The notes: generated from the sequence alone by a model not told the origin. A stretch of DNA of 64,000 nucleotides from Lysobacteraceae bacterium (GCA_003241895.1 QBLY01000013.1:18627-82626); one strand, 5' to 3'. Shown: positions 17,963 through 27,214, counted from the first letter of the stretch. A program made the numbers and translations.

Positions 17963-20362
17963 CTAGGGCGCGGCCGGGAGGCGTTCCGGGGGCGCGGCGC
18001 GGTCGCCGCCGTCCAGCCGGTAGTCGCCCCACGCCGGCTTGCGCACGGCCTGGACATACTCGGGCGTGTAGCCCGGGAAAATGGCGATCACCTTGCCGCT
18101 GTCCATGCGATACCAGCTGCGGCACTGGCTCCACACCGAGCCGCGCAGGCGCTGCTGCAGCGCGGCGTTGTGCGCCTGCTGCACGTCGGCGCGCACTTCG
18201 ATGTCGCGGTGGCCGCCCTGCTCCACCGCGCGCATGCAGGCGATGGCGTGCTGCACGGCCGGCTCGATGAACAGCAGCGTGGACGTATGCCCGGTGGCGG
18301 TGTTGGGCCCCAGCATCAGGAACAGGTTCGGGAAGCCGGCCACGCTGATGCCGTGGTAGGCGTCGGGGCCGTCGCGCCAGGCATCGGCCAGGGTGCGCCC
18401 ACCGCGGCCGTGGATGGTCAGCGACTGAAGCAGGTGCACCGTGTCGAAGCCCGTCGCGCAGACCAGCGCATCGATCCTGCGCTCGATGCCGTCGGCGGTG
18501 CGGATGCCGTTCCGGGTGAAGCCATCGATCGCCGTGGTGACTACTTCGACATTGGCCTGCGACAGCGCCGGGTAGTAGTCGTTGGAATAGATGATGCGCT
18601 TGCAGCCCAGCGGGTAGTCGGGCGTGAGCGTGGCGCGCAGCGCCGGGTCGGCGATGCCCTGGCGGCGCTGGCGCGCGGCCAGCTTCAGCATCAGCCAGCG
18701 CATGAAGGTGCCGTCTTCGAAACCGCGCCGCCCCAGCTCCAGGAACCGCACCCAGCTGGCGCGCACGGCCATGGCGTAGGGCGGGAAGCTGGCCAGCACG
18801 CGGTCAAACCAACGGTAGCGCCGCTCGATCCGCGGCAGCACCCAGTTGGCCGTGCGCTGGAACACGTGCAGTTGCGCGGCTTCGCGCGCAATGGGCGGGA
18901 TCAGCTGCACCGCCGTTGAACCCGTTCCCACCACCGCCACGCGCAGGCCGGCAAGCTTCTTGTCATCGTCCCAGCGCGCGGAGTGCAGGCGCAGTCCCTG
19001 GAAATCGTCCAGCCCGGGGATATCGGGCCAGCGCGGCTGGCTCAGCGGGCCGGTGCTGCAGACGAAGTAGCGCGACACCAGGGTGTCGCCATTGGCGGTG
19101 CGGAAGTGCCACAGGCCGGTGGCTTCCTCGAAGCGCGCCTCGCTCAGCCGCGTGCCCAGGCGCAGGCGCGCAAACAGACCGTGCCTGGCCGCCAGCGCCT
19201 GCTGGTAGGCCTGGATCTCGGGCGCGTTGGCGAAGCGCTGGCTCCACTGCGCGTTCGGTGCGAACGAGAACGCGTACGCAGGCGCCGGTACGTCCACCTG
19301 CGCGCCGGGATAACGGTTGTCCCACCACGTGCCGCCCAGGCCCGGCTGCTGTTCCAGCATCACGAAGTCGTGGCGGCCGGCTTCCTGCAGCTGCATCGCC
19401 ATGCACAGCCCGGACATGCCGGCGCCCAGGATCACCACGTCGTGCACGGCGTGCCGCGGCGCGGCGACCGCGTCCAGCGACTGCTGCACGAAGCGCGCGA
19501 TGCGCGACACCGCAGCGTTCGCGCTGGGCAACTGGCCGGCGTGCAGCTGGAATACGTGCCAGCGGTCGGGCACCACGTCCAGCGTGGTGGGAACGCCAGC
19601 GTCCTTCAGCGCCTTGGCGATGGCGCGGGACTGGGCGCACAGCGCCTCGTCGGTGCCGCACTGCACCAGCACGGACGGCAGCCCGCGCAGCTCGGCCAGC
19701 AGCGGCGACACGCGCGGGTCGTCGGTGGCGCTGCCGGCGTAGTGCGCGGCGCAGGCCTGCATCCAGTCGGCGCTGAGCATGGCTTCGCCGGGAACATCGG
19801 CCGGCTGCTGTTCGGGCCGCAGGTCCACCCACGGCGACAGCAGCGCCAGGCCCGCCGGTGCCGGGCGCCCGGTGTCGCGCACCTGCACCGCCAAGGCCAG
19901 CGCGAGGCCGCCGCCGGCCGAATCTCCAGCGATCACCACGGGGCCTTGGGCGATCAGCGCGTCATAAACCGCCAGCGCGTCGTCCAGCGCCGCGGGAAAC
20001 GGATGCTCTGGCGCCAGCCGATAGTCCGGCACCACCACGGGCAGGCCGCTGTCGCGCGCCAGCCACGCCGCCAGCGCGCGGTGCGTGCGCGGCGAGCCGA
20101 CGCAATACGCCCCGCCGTGCAGGAACAGCACGGCGCCGTCCCGGCACGGCCGGGCGTGCGAATCTTGCCAGCACTCTGTGCGAACGCCTGCGACGGCGTC
20201 ATCGCGGCACACAACGCCGGGCGGCAAGCGGCCCAGGCCCGAGAGTCTTTCCAGCCACGCGCGCTGGCGCGGCACCGTCAGCCGCGGCGACAGCGCGGGC
20301 TTGAGCAGCAGCCGCAGCGTGGTGCGCAGCGCGGTTGCGATGAATGCTTCGCTCAAACTCAT
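17963..20362 (-). CDS. Fusion of alpha/beta-hydrolase (HSL-type esterase) and Baeyer-Villiger monooxygenase
   Basis: 799 residues. Residues 1-295 are a hormone-sensitive-lipase-type esterase: HGGAY at 82-86, nucleophile S148 in GDSAGG, an acid near D238 (CGTDEA) and H269 (DRWHVF). A short linker (about 296-306) leads into a class B flavoprotein monooxygenase: GAGMSG (FAD, 313-318), the fingerprint FQGLRLHSARWD at 454-465 (HS where HT is usual) and GTGSTA (NADPH, 479-484). The monooxygenase would insert oxygen next to a ketone to give an ester or lactone and the esterase would hydrolyse it: two steps in one chain. A cupin and an SDR follow 67 bp downstream. Confidence 0.88.
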   Translation of the reverse strand: MSLSEAFIATALRTTLRLLLKPALSPRLTVPRQRAWLERLSGLGRLPPGVVCRDDAVAGVRTECWQDSHARPCRDGAVLFLHGGAYCVGSPRTHRALAAWLARDSGLPVVVPDYRLAPEHPFPAALDDALAVYDALIAQGPVVIAGDSAGGGLALALAVQVRDTGRPAPAGLALLSPWVDLRPEQQPADVPGEAMLSADWMQACAAHYAGSATDDPRVSPLLAELRGLPSVLVQCGTDEALCAQSRAIAKALKDAGVPTTLDVVPDRWHVFQLHAGQLPSANAAVSRIARFVQQSLDAVAAPRHAVHDVVILGAGMSGLCMAMQLQEAGRHDFVMLEQQPGLGGTWWDNRYPGAQVDVPAPAYAFSFAPNAQWSQRFANAPEIQAYQQALAARHGLFARLRLGTRLSEARFEEATGLWHFRTANGDTLVSRYFVCSTGPLSQPRWPDIPGLDDFQGLRLHSARWDDDKKLAGLRVAVVGTGSTAVQLIPPIAREAAQLHVFQRTANWVLPRIERRYRWFDRVLASFPPYAMAVRASWVRFLELGRRGFEDGTFMRWLMLKLAARQRRQGIADPALRATLTPDYPLGCKRIIYSNDYYPALSQANVEVVTTAIDGFTRNGIRTADGIERRIDALVCATGFDTVHLLQSLTIHGRGGRTLADAWRDGPDAYHGISVAGFPNLFLMLGPNTATGHTSTLLFIEPAVQHAIACMRAVEQGGHRDIEVRADVQQAHNAALQQRLRGSVWSQCRSWYRMDSGKVIAIFPGYTPEYVQAVRKPAWGDYRLDGGDRAAPPERLPAAP

Positions 20363-20569
20363 TGCGGGGTTCCGGGCGTCAGGACCGACGAAGCATAGGG
20401 CAGTGGCCCGCCCGTCGGCCGTGAAGTCGGCCCATTCCGGCACGGCGGGCTCCGGCGCTGGCCTCGCACCGGGCTACCGGGGCGCCCGCCGCGCGTGATC
20501 GGAATCAAAGCCCGGCCCCGCGGAACGATTACGATCAGGACACCGCCCCATGCCCAGGCCGACTTCGCC

Positions 20570-21619
20570 ATGAACTCCCTACCCAAGATCGGCCTGCTCG
20601 GCCATGGCCGTTTCGGCGCTGCGTTCGCCGCCCTGCTCGGGGAACACGGCTACGCGTGGAGCGCCTGGGACGCGACTGCGGCCGTGCCCGCGGGCCATGC
20701 CGCCGCGGACATCGACGCGCTGGTGTCGGCTTCGGACCTGATCGTGGTCTGCGTTCCGCTGGATGCCTTCGAATCGGTGCTGCGCGACCTGCGCCCCCGG
20801 CTGCAGGCCCACCATCAGGTGATCGACGTCTGCAGCGTCAAGGAAGCGCCGTGCCGGCTGATGCACGACATCCTGGGCGACGCCATCGGCCATGCGGGCA
20901 GCCATCCGCTGTTCGGGCCGCTCAGCATCGCCCGCGCCGAGCCGCTGCGCACCGTGGTTTGCGCCAGCGCAAGCCACCCGGGCACCGCGCAGCTGGCGCG
21001 GCAGCTGTTCGAATCCATCGGCAGCGAAGTGGCCGACCAGGATCCGTCCAGCCACGACCGGTCGATGGCGCTCACGCACGCCATGGCGTTCTTCATCGCC
21101 CGCGGCCTGGTGGACCTGGGCGTGGGCCATGACCTGCGCTGGGCGCCGCCGAGCTTCGCGGCGCTGGCGGCGTCCATCGCCGCGGTGCGTGCCGACGCGG
21201 GGCATCTGTTCAACGCCATCCAGAACCAGAACCCCTACGCGGCCGCCACCCGCCAGCAGTTCATCGAGACGCTGACGCTGATTGACCGGCGCCTGGCCGA
21301 CGCTCCCACCAGCGTTGGAACGCTGCCCGATCCCGGGCCGGCGGCACTCGCCCAGACTTCGCCGGCGCTGCTGGAAGCCCGCGAGCACATCGACGAGCTT
21401 GACCGCGAACTGATCGCGCTGCTGCGCCGCCGGTCGGAGCTGAGCACGCGTGCCGGCGCGGCCAAGCGCGCCACCGGTGCCCCCGTGCTCGACCCGGGCC
21501 GTGAAACCGCGCTGCTGCTGCAGCGCCGCCATTGGGCTGAACACGAAGGCCTGCCGGCCGACGGCGTGGCCGACCTGTTCAAGCAGATCCTGACGCTGAG
21601 CCGACGCGCGCAGGGCTAG
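20570..21619 (+). CDS. tyrA: Prephenate dehydrogenase with C-terminal chorismate mutase
   Basis: 349 residues. The N-terminal Rossmann domain (GLLGHGRFG, residues 8-16; IVVCVPLDAFESVL; HPLFGP catalytic-region motif) is the prephenate/arogenate dehydrogenase fold. From about residue 262 an AroQ-type chorismate mutase helix bundle follows (EAREHIDELDRELIALLRRR, then RAGAAKRATGAPVLDPGRE). The order is dehydrogenase-mutase, the reverse of E. coli TyrA. The protein would convert chorismate to prephenate and on to 4-hydroxyphenylpyruvate for tyrosine. The N-terminal extension available upstream of ATG 20570 is unconserved. Confidence 0.87.
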   Translation: MNSLPKIGLLGHGRFGAAFAALLGEHGYAWSAWDATAAVPAGHAAADIDALVSASDLIVVCVPLDAFESVLRDLRPRLQAHHQVIDVCSVKEAPCRLMHDILGDAIGHAGSHPLFGPLSIARAEPLRTVVCASASHPGTAQLARQLFESIGSEVADQDPSSHDRSMALTHAMAFFIARGLVDLGVGHDLRWAPPSFAALAASIAAVRADAGHLFNAIQNQNPYAAATRQQFIETLTLIDRRLADAPTSVGTLPDPGPAALAQTSPALLEAREHIDELDRELIALLRRRSELSTRAGAAKRATGAPVLDPGRETALLLQRRHWAEHEGLPADGVADLFKQILTLSRRAQG

Positions 21620-21649
21620 GGAGCAGGACGCGCGTGATGAGCCGCGGGC

Positions 21650-22420
21650 TCAGCGGTATTCGGGGTTGGGATGATCGAACCGGCAGCCTGCATCCCAGGC
21701 TTTGCGCTGGTTGCCGTGGGCGGGTATGCCTCCGGCATCTTTCAGCAGCCGGGCCAGGTGCATCAGGTTCCAAGCCATGAAGGTGGTGTTGCGCTGGGTG
21801 AACTCGTTGTCATAGCCGACGCCGTCGTCGCCATACGACGCCCCGGGCCCCGCCTCGCCAATCCAGCCGGCATCGGCCTGCGGCGGGATGACGTAGCCGA
21901 TGTGCTGCATCGCGTACAGCAGGCTCATGGCACAGTGCTTGATGCCGTCCTCGTTGCCCGTGACCAGGCAGCCGCCGACGCGGCCGTAGTAGGTGTACTG
22001 CCCGGCAGCGTTCAATTTCGCCGATTCGGAATACAGGCGTTCGATGACGCGCCGGCAGACCGAGCTCTCTTCGCCCAGCCAGATGGGCGTGCACAGCACC
22101 AAAATGTCGGCGGCCATGACCTGCTTCGACAGCGCCGGCCAGTCGTCGCGTTCGGCGCCGTGTTCGGTCATGTCCGGCTGGACCCCGGGGGCCAGGTCCA
22201 TGTCGACCGGCCTCAGTACGTCCACCTGCACGCCGTTGGCCCGCATCACTTCGGCTGCCACGTGGATCAGGCGCTCGGTATGGGAAACCTCGCTGCCGCG
22301 CTTGAGCGTGCAGTTGAGGAACAGTGCGCGCAGGTCGTCGTAGCCTGCAGGCGGCGACAGTTCGTCCCGGCGCGGGTGCCCGGTCTTGTCGCTGTTCTCG
22401 TCCGGCTTGCGGGTGGACAT
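21650..22420 (-). CDS. Flavodoxin/NAD(P)H-dependent FMN reductase family protein
   Basis: 256 residues. Flavodoxin-like fold: LRALFLNCTLKRGSEVSHTERL with the FMN phosphate loop, ILVLCTPIWLGEESSVCRRVIERL, and GCLVTGNEDGIKHCAMSLLYAMQHIGYVIPP. The substrate is unknown. It lies 41 bp downstream of egtD on the same strand, so it may be transcribed with egtBD, but it is not a known ergothioneine gene. Its N-terminus (about 28 residues) is polar and poorly ordered. Confidence 0.83.
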   Translation of the reverse strand: MSTRKPDENSDKTGHPRRDELSPPAGYDDLRALFLNCTLKRGSEVSHTERLIHVAAEVMRANGVQVDVLRPVDMDLAPGVQPDMTEHGAERDDWPALSKQVMAADILVLCTPIWLGEESSVCRRVIERLYSESAKLNAAGQYTYYGRVGGCLVTGNEDGIKHCAMSLLYAMQHIGYVIPPQADAGWIGEAGPGASYGDDGVGYDNEFTQRNTTFMAWNLMHLARLLKDAGGIPAHGNQRKAWDAGCRFDHPNPEYR

Positions 22421-22460
22421 GGGTTTACTCCCGGCAATGGCGGCCGGTCGCGGGTGGCGC

Positions 22461-23432
22461 CTAGGTGCGCTGCAGCAGGCGCAGCCCGAACCAGTCGCGT
22501 GGGTCGTTCCAGCTTCGGGCTACTTCGAGTCCGGCGCGTGCCGCCAGTTCATTGAAGCTGGCATCGGTGTACTTGTGGCTGTATTCGACCTGCATGGCTT
22601 CGCCTGCGGCGAAGGCGAACTGCCGGCCCTGCACGCGCACCACCTGGTCGGAAAGGCTGTCGAGGAAGGTTTCGATGCGCCCGACAGCGGGCTCGTAAAC
22701 CGCACGGTGCGCGAATCCGTCGAGGTCGAAGTCGCTTCCGACTTCGCGGTTCAGGCGCGCCAGCAGGTTCAGAGTGAACTCGGCAGTGACCCCCGCGGCG
22801 TCGTTGTAGGCCGCCACAAGCAGCTCGGGTGACTTCTGCAGGTCAATGCCGATCAGCGCGCTGCCGTGTTCGCCCATGGTCTCGCGCATGGCAAGGAGAA
22901 GGCGCACGGACTCGTCGTGGGTGAAGTTGCCCAGGGTCGACCCGGGGAAGAACAGCAGTACGCGCTCGGCGGGATTCGCCGGTTCCGGCAGCGCCAGCGG
23001 CTGGGTGAAGTCGGCGCAAACCGGCAGCACCTCCACTTTGTCGAACTCCCGATCCAGCCGCTCCACGCTGGCAAGCAAGGCGCTGCGGGAGATTTCGACC
23101 GGCGTGTAGGCCACCGGATCAACCAGCGCGTCCAGCAGCAGCCGCGTCTTGCGGCCGCTGCCGCTGCCGTACTCGACCACGTGCGCGTGCGGGCCCACTG
23201 CCGCGGCCATCTCGAGACCGCTGTCGGCGATCAGGGCCAGTTCCACCCGCGTGGGGTAGTACTCGGGCTGGCGGGTGATGAGCTCGAACAGCTCGGAGCC
23301 GCGGCGGTCGTAGAAATACTTCGACGGCAACCGCTTGGGCTTGCCCGAAAGGCCGGCCAGCACGTCGCCCAGGATGTCGTCGGGGCTGGGATGCAGGTCG
23401 GTGATCGCGATCTGTGAGGTGGCGGTGTTCAT
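22461..23432 (-). CDS. egtD: L-histidine N-alpha-methyltransferase (EgtD)
   Basis: 323 residues. Class I SAM methyltransferase of the EgtD family: FYDRRGSELFELITRQPEYYPTR near residue 40, the SAM loop EYGSGSGRKTRLLL, YTPVEISRSALL, and LLFFPGSTLGNF. EgtD trimethylates histidine to hercynine, the first step of ergothioneine synthesis. The ATG overlaps the egtB stop (ATGA), indicating translational coupling. The upstream continuation of the frame is the shadow of egtB. Confidence 0.95.
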   Translation of the reverse strand: MNTATSQIAITDLHPSPDDILGDVLAGLSGKPKRLPSKYFYDRRGSELFELITRQPEYYPTRVELALIADSGLEMAAAVGPHAHVVEYGSGSGRKTRLLLDALVDPVAYTPVEISRSALLASVERLDREFDKVEVLPVCADFTQPLALPEPANPAERVLLFFPGSTLGNFTHDESVRLLLAMRETMGEHGSALIGIDLQKSPELLVAAYNDAAGVTAEFTLNLLARLNREVGSDFDLDGFAHRAVYEPAVGRIETFLDSLSDQVVRVQGRQFAFAAGEAMQVEYSHKYTDASFNELAARAGLEVARSWNDPRDWFGLRLLQRT

Positions 23433-24727
23433 GGGATGTCCTTGGCGAGCCGCAGCCCGGAAAACTGCCAGCGCGCCGGCGGCGGGAAGAAGTTGCGGTA
23501 GCTGGCGCGGACATGGCCCGGCGGCGTGACGCAGCTGCCGCCGCGCAGGATGTTCTGCCCGCTCATGAACTTGCCGTTGTATTCGCCCAGCGAGCCTGGC
23601 AAGGGTTGGAAGCCCGGGTAGGCGGTGTAGGACGATGTCGTCCACTCCCAGACGTCGCCGAACAGCTGGCCCATGTCCACGCCGCTGCGCGCGGCTGCCT
23701 GCGGATGCAGCGCATCGCCGGAAAGCAGGTTGCCCCCGATCGGCGCGCTGGCGGCGGCGCATTCCCATTCGAACTCGGTGGGAAGCCGGGCACCGGCCCA
23801 GCGCGCGAACGCGTCGGCTTCGTAGTAGCTCAGGTGGCACACGGGGGCATGCGGATCGCGCTCGCGCCAGCCAGCGAGGGTGAACTCGCGGGTGCCATCG
23901 TCATGCCAGTAAAGCGGGCGCTGCCAATTCTGGGACTGGCTCAGCGACCAGCCGTCGCTGAGCCACAGCGACGCATCGCGGTAACCACCGTCATCCACGA
24001 AGGCGGCGTAGTCACCGTTGCTGACCGGACGATGGGCGAGCGCATGCGCCGGAACCAGCACGCGGTGGCGCGGCGATTCGTTGTCATAGGCGAACCGTGG
24101 CGACTGCGGCCACGCCGGTAAGCCGATCTCGACGATGGCCTCGGGCTGCGCCAGCCAGCGCACTTTACTGCCCTCGCCAACGCAATGCGCCAGGTCGCTC
24201 CGATAGGCGGGCCCGAGCGGATTGCACCAGAACGCATGCTTGATGTCGGTCAGCAGCAGCTCCTGGTGCTGCTGCTCGTGATGCGTGCCCAGCAGCAGAA
24301 CCTGCATCGCCGCGTCATCCAGGTCATCCGCATCCAGGCGGCGGCCCATGCGCTCGTCAACCTGCGCGCGATACGCCATCACCTCGGCCAAGGACGGCCG
24401 CGACAGCAGGCCCCGGTCGGGCCGGGCGTGGAAGGGCCCTACGCTGTTGTAGTAGCTGTTGAACAGCAGGTCCCACGCCGCATTCACCGGCACATAGCCG
24501 GGCCGGGCGGCCAGCACGAAACGCTCGAAGAACCAGGTGGTGTGGGCCAGGTGCCATTTGGCCGGGCTGGCGTCGGACATGCTCTGCAGCAGCGCATCCT
24601 CGGCCGATAGTGGCTGTGCCAGCGCCACGCTTTGCCCACGGACCGCGCGATACCGCCCGGCAAGCGGTTGGTCGGAAGCTTTCAGGTCGCTTCCCTCTAC
24701 GGTGGCGGACGAAGTGGCGCGCATCAT
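23429..24727 (-). CDS. egtB: Ergothioneine sulfoxide synthase (EgtB)
   Basis: 432 residues from ATG 24727; nearby in-frame starts are possible. An N-terminal DinB-like domain carries the iron ligands: HLAHTTWFFERF and the HX3HXE motif HEQQHQE. A C-terminal FGE-sulfatase domain follows (PVSNGDYAAFVDDGGY, RLPTEFEWECAA, GDVWEWTTSSYTAYPGF, ILRGGSCVTP). EgtB is a non-haem iron enzyme that joins hercynine to a thiol donor with O2. No egtA (gamma-glutamylcysteine ligase) or egtC is nearby, so the thiol may be cysteine or come from elsewhere. The divergent gene at 24819 starts 91 bp away. Confidence 0.94.
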   Translation of the reverse strand: MMRATSSATVEGSDLKASDQPLAGRYRAVRGQSVALAQPLSAEDALLQSMSDASPAKWHLAHTTWFFERFVLAARPGYVPVNAAWDLLFNSYYNSVGPFHARPDRGLLSRPSLAEVMAYRAQVDERMGRRLDADDLDDAAMQVLLLGTHHEQQHQELLLTDIKHAFWCNPLGPAYRSDLAHCVGEGSKVRWLAQPEAIVEIGLPAWPQSPRFAYDNESPRHRVLVPAHALAHRPVSNGDYAAFVDDGGYRDASLWLSDGWSLSQSQNWQRPLYWHDDGTREFTLAGWRERDPHAPVCHLSYYEADAFARWAGARLPTEFEWECAAASAPIGGNLLSGDALHPQAAARSGVDMGQLFGDVWEWTTSSYTAYPGFQPLPGSLGEYNGKFMSGQNILRGGSCVTPPGHVRASYRNFFPPPARWQFSGLRLAKDIP

Positions 24728-24818
24728 TTCGAGGATAACCCCCGCATGTGAACCAAGGGTGAGCATGGCGCCAGCGATGCGCAGGTCGCGCCGTTGGCGA
24801 TTCCGCTAGAGTGCGCGC

Positions 24819-26015
24819 ATGAGTCCGCAGCATTCCCCCGCAGGCCCGCCGCGCGCCGCGCCGCTGGCCGATCTGGCCCGCGCGGCCGACGCCTTCCTGC
24901 CCACGGGCAACATCGTCTACCTCAACTGCGCCGCGCAGGCGCCGCGCCTGAAAGCGGTGCACGCCGCCGGCGCGGCGGCGCTGGCGGAGGGTGCTTCGCC
25001 CTGGCAGCTGGCCACGTCATCGCCAGCCGAGTCGACCGAGCAGCTGCGCGCGCAGGTGGCCCGGCTGTTTGACGGTGACACCGATGCGCTGGCCTGCATC
25101 CCCTCGGCGTCCTACGGCCTGGCCACGGCGGCTCGCAACCTGCCGCTGGGCGCGGGCGATGGCGTGCTGGTGCTCGAAGGCCAGTTCCCGTCCAACCTGC
25201 TGCCCTGGCAGCAGCGCTGCGAGGAAACGGGTGCGCGTTTGATCGGCGTGCAGCGCGCGCCGGGCGTGGACTGGACGCAGGCCGTGCTCAACGCGCTGCA
25301 GCAGGAGGATCGCGTGCGCATCGTGGCGCTGCCGCAGGTGCGCTGGGACGATGGTGCGCTGCTCGACCTGGATCGCATCGCCGCGAGCGTGCATGACGCC
25401 GGCGCGGCGCTGGTGCTGGACCTGAGCCAGAGCCTGGGCGTGCTGGCCACCGATATGGCGCGCTGGCAGCCCGCGTTCGCGGTGTCGGTGGGCTACAAAT
25501 GGCTGCTGGGCCCGCTGGGCTTGGGCTGGCTGTGGGCCGCGCCGGAGTGGCGCGAGCGCGGCCAGCCGATCGAAGCCCACTGGTCGGCGCGCGATGCCGG
25601 CGATGACTGGCGGTTCCCGCTGGCGCCGGCGCCGCCGTGGCGACGCGGCGCACGGCGCTTCGATGCCGGCGGGCTGGATGATCCGGTGCGGCTGGCCATG
25701 GCCGGCGCAGGCCTGGACCAAGTGCTGGCCTGGGGCACCGCAGGCATCGCCGACGCGCTGGGTAGCCGCACCCGGGCGCTGGACCAGGCGCTGGACGAGG
25801 CCGGCCTGGGCGCCTGGAAAACCCAGGGCCATGCGCCGCACATCACCGCACTGCGCCCACCTGCCGATCGTGTCGATGGGGTGCATGCCGCCTTGCGACT
25901 TGCGGGCATCGTCTGCACCAACCGTTACGGCATGCTCCGCGTCTCGCCTCACCTGCAGGTGGACGAAGCGGCGATGCGCCGCGTGGCGGTTGTCGCGGCG
26001 GGGACGATGGGTTAG
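24819..26015 (+). CDS. Class V PLP enzyme (aminotransferase/cysteine desulfurase fold), EgtE candidate
   Basis: 398 residues. Fold-type I, class V: the PLP-binding Lys lies in SVGYKWLLGPLG near residue 228, preceded by ALVLDLSQSLG with the ring-stacking/pyridine-N aspartate. There is an N-terminal LNCAAQAP segment and a C-terminal small domain ending in GMLRVSPHL. It could be an isopenicillin epimerase-like enzyme, a desulfurase or a C-S lyase. Its divergent position 91 bp from egtB makes a hercynylcysteine-sulfoxide lyase (EgtE) role attractive but unproven. Its TAG stop shares three bases with the convergent prpF TAA. Confidence 0.8.
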   Translation: MSPQHSPAGPPRAAPLADLARAADAFLPTGNIVYLNCAAQAPRLKAVHAAGAAALAEGASPWQLATSSPAESTEQLRAQVARLFDGDTDALACIPSASYGLATAARNLPLGAGDGVLVLEGQFPSNLLPWQQRCEETGARLIGVQRAPGVDWTQAVLNALQQEDRVRIVALPQVRWDDGALLDLDRIAASVHDAGAALVLDLSQSLGVLATDMARWQPAFAVSVGYKWLLGPLGLGWLWAAPEWRERGQPIEAHWSARDAGDDWRFPLAPAPPWRRGARRFDAGGLDDPVRLAMAGAGLDQVLAWGTAGIADALGSRTRALDQALDEAGLGAWKTQGHAPHITALRPPADRVDGVHAALRLAGIVCTNRYGMLRVSPHLQVDEAAMRRVAVVAAGTMG

Positions 26016-27214
26016 CCGGCGAACACATCCGCGGGCACCCGCACAAACCCCTCCATCAGCACGCGGGCGCTTCGGCTCATGACGGCCTTGCGCACCAGCC
26101 ACTGGCCGTTCACCTGCATCGCCTCGGCGCCCACGCGCAGCGTGCCGCTGGGGTGGCCGAAACGCACCGACGTGCGCTCACCGCCGCCGGCGGCGATATT
26201 CACCAGCGTGCCGGGAATGGCTGCCGCGGTACCGATGGCAACGGCGGCCGTGCCCATCATGGCGTGGTGCAGCTTGCCCATGGACAGCGCGCGAACGTGC
26301 AGGTCGATCTCGCCGGCGGCGATGCGCTTGCCGCTGCTGGTGGTGTAGTCGGCCGGCGGCGCGATGAAGGCCACCTTGGGCGTGTGCTGGCGCTTGGCGG
26401 CATCGGCCACGTCGCTGATCAGGCCCATGCGCACCGCGCCGTGGGCGCGGATGGTTTCGAACATCGCCAGCGCCTTGGGATCGCCGTTGATGGCGTCCTG
26501 AAGTTCAGTGCCGCTGTAGCCCAGCGCCGACGCCTGGACGAACACCGTCGGGATGCCGGCGTTGATCATCGTCACCTGCAGCGTGCCGACGCCCGGCACG
26601 TCCAGGGCATCCACGAGATTCCCGGTAGGGAACATCGCGCCGCCGCCGCCGTCGCCTTCGCCCTCATCGGCCGGATCAATGAACTCCAGCACGATCTCGG
26701 CGGCGGGGAAGGTGACGCCGTCGAGTTCGAAACCGCCGGTCTCCTGGACGTGGCCATCGGCAATGGGCACGTGGACGATGATCGTCTTGCCGATGTTGGC
26801 CTGCCACACCTTCACCGCGAACGTGCCGCCGTGCGGCAGCCGGGCCGGGTCGATGAAGCCGTTGGCGATGGCGAACGGCCCCACTGCCGTGCTGAGGTTG
26901 CCGCAGTTGCCGCTCCAATCCACGGAGGCGGTGTCGATGGACACCTGGCCGTAGAGGTAATCCACGTCGTGGCCGGGCTGCGTGCTTTCGGAAATGATCA
27001 CGCACTTGCTGGTGCTCGACGTCGCGCCACCCATGCCGTCGGTGTGTTTGCCGTACGGGTCGGGCGAGCCTATGACGCGCATCAGCAGCGCGTCGCGCGC
27101 CGGGCCGGGAACGCGCGCGGCCTCGGGCAGGTCCTGCAGGCGGAAGAACACGCCCTTCGAGGTGCCGCCGCGCAGATAGGTGGCGGGGATGCGCAGTTGG
27201 GGTGCGTGGGTCAT
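26012..27214 (-). CDS. prpF: 2-methylaconitate cis-trans isomerase PrpF
   Basis: 400 residues of the PrpF/DUF453 diaminopimelate-epimerase-like fold: IPATYLRGGTSKGVFFRL at the N-terminus, CGNLSTAVGPFAI (residue ~105), KLHHAMMGTAAVAIG and a C-terminal GHPSGTLRVGAE. PrpF converts the AcnD product to a form AcnB-type enzymes can use in the 2-methylcitrate cycle for propionate. AAGGAAA precedes ATG 27214. The start overlaps the parE-type toxin stop (ATGA). The acnD gene is upstream beyond the toxin-antitoxin pair. Confidence 0.95.
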   Translation of the reverse strand: MTHAPQLRIPATYLRGGTSKGVFFRLQDLPEAARVPGPARDALLMRVIGSPDPYGKHTDGMGGATSSTSKCVIISESTQPGHDVDYLYGQVSIDTASVDWSGNCGNLSTAVGPFAIANGFIDPARLPHGGTFAVKVWQANIGKTIIVHVPIADGHVQETGGFELDGVTFPAAEIVLEFIDPADEGEGDGGGGAMFPTGNLVDALDVPGVGTLQVTMINAGIPTVFVQASALGYSGTELQDAINGDPKALAMFETIRAHGAVRMGLISDVADAAKRQHTPKVAFIAPPADYTTSSGKRIAAGEIDLHVRALSMGKLHHAMMGTAAVAIGTAAAIPGTLVNIAAGGGERTSVRFGHPSGTLRVGAEAMQVNGQWLVRKAVMSRSARVLMEGFVRVPADVFAG

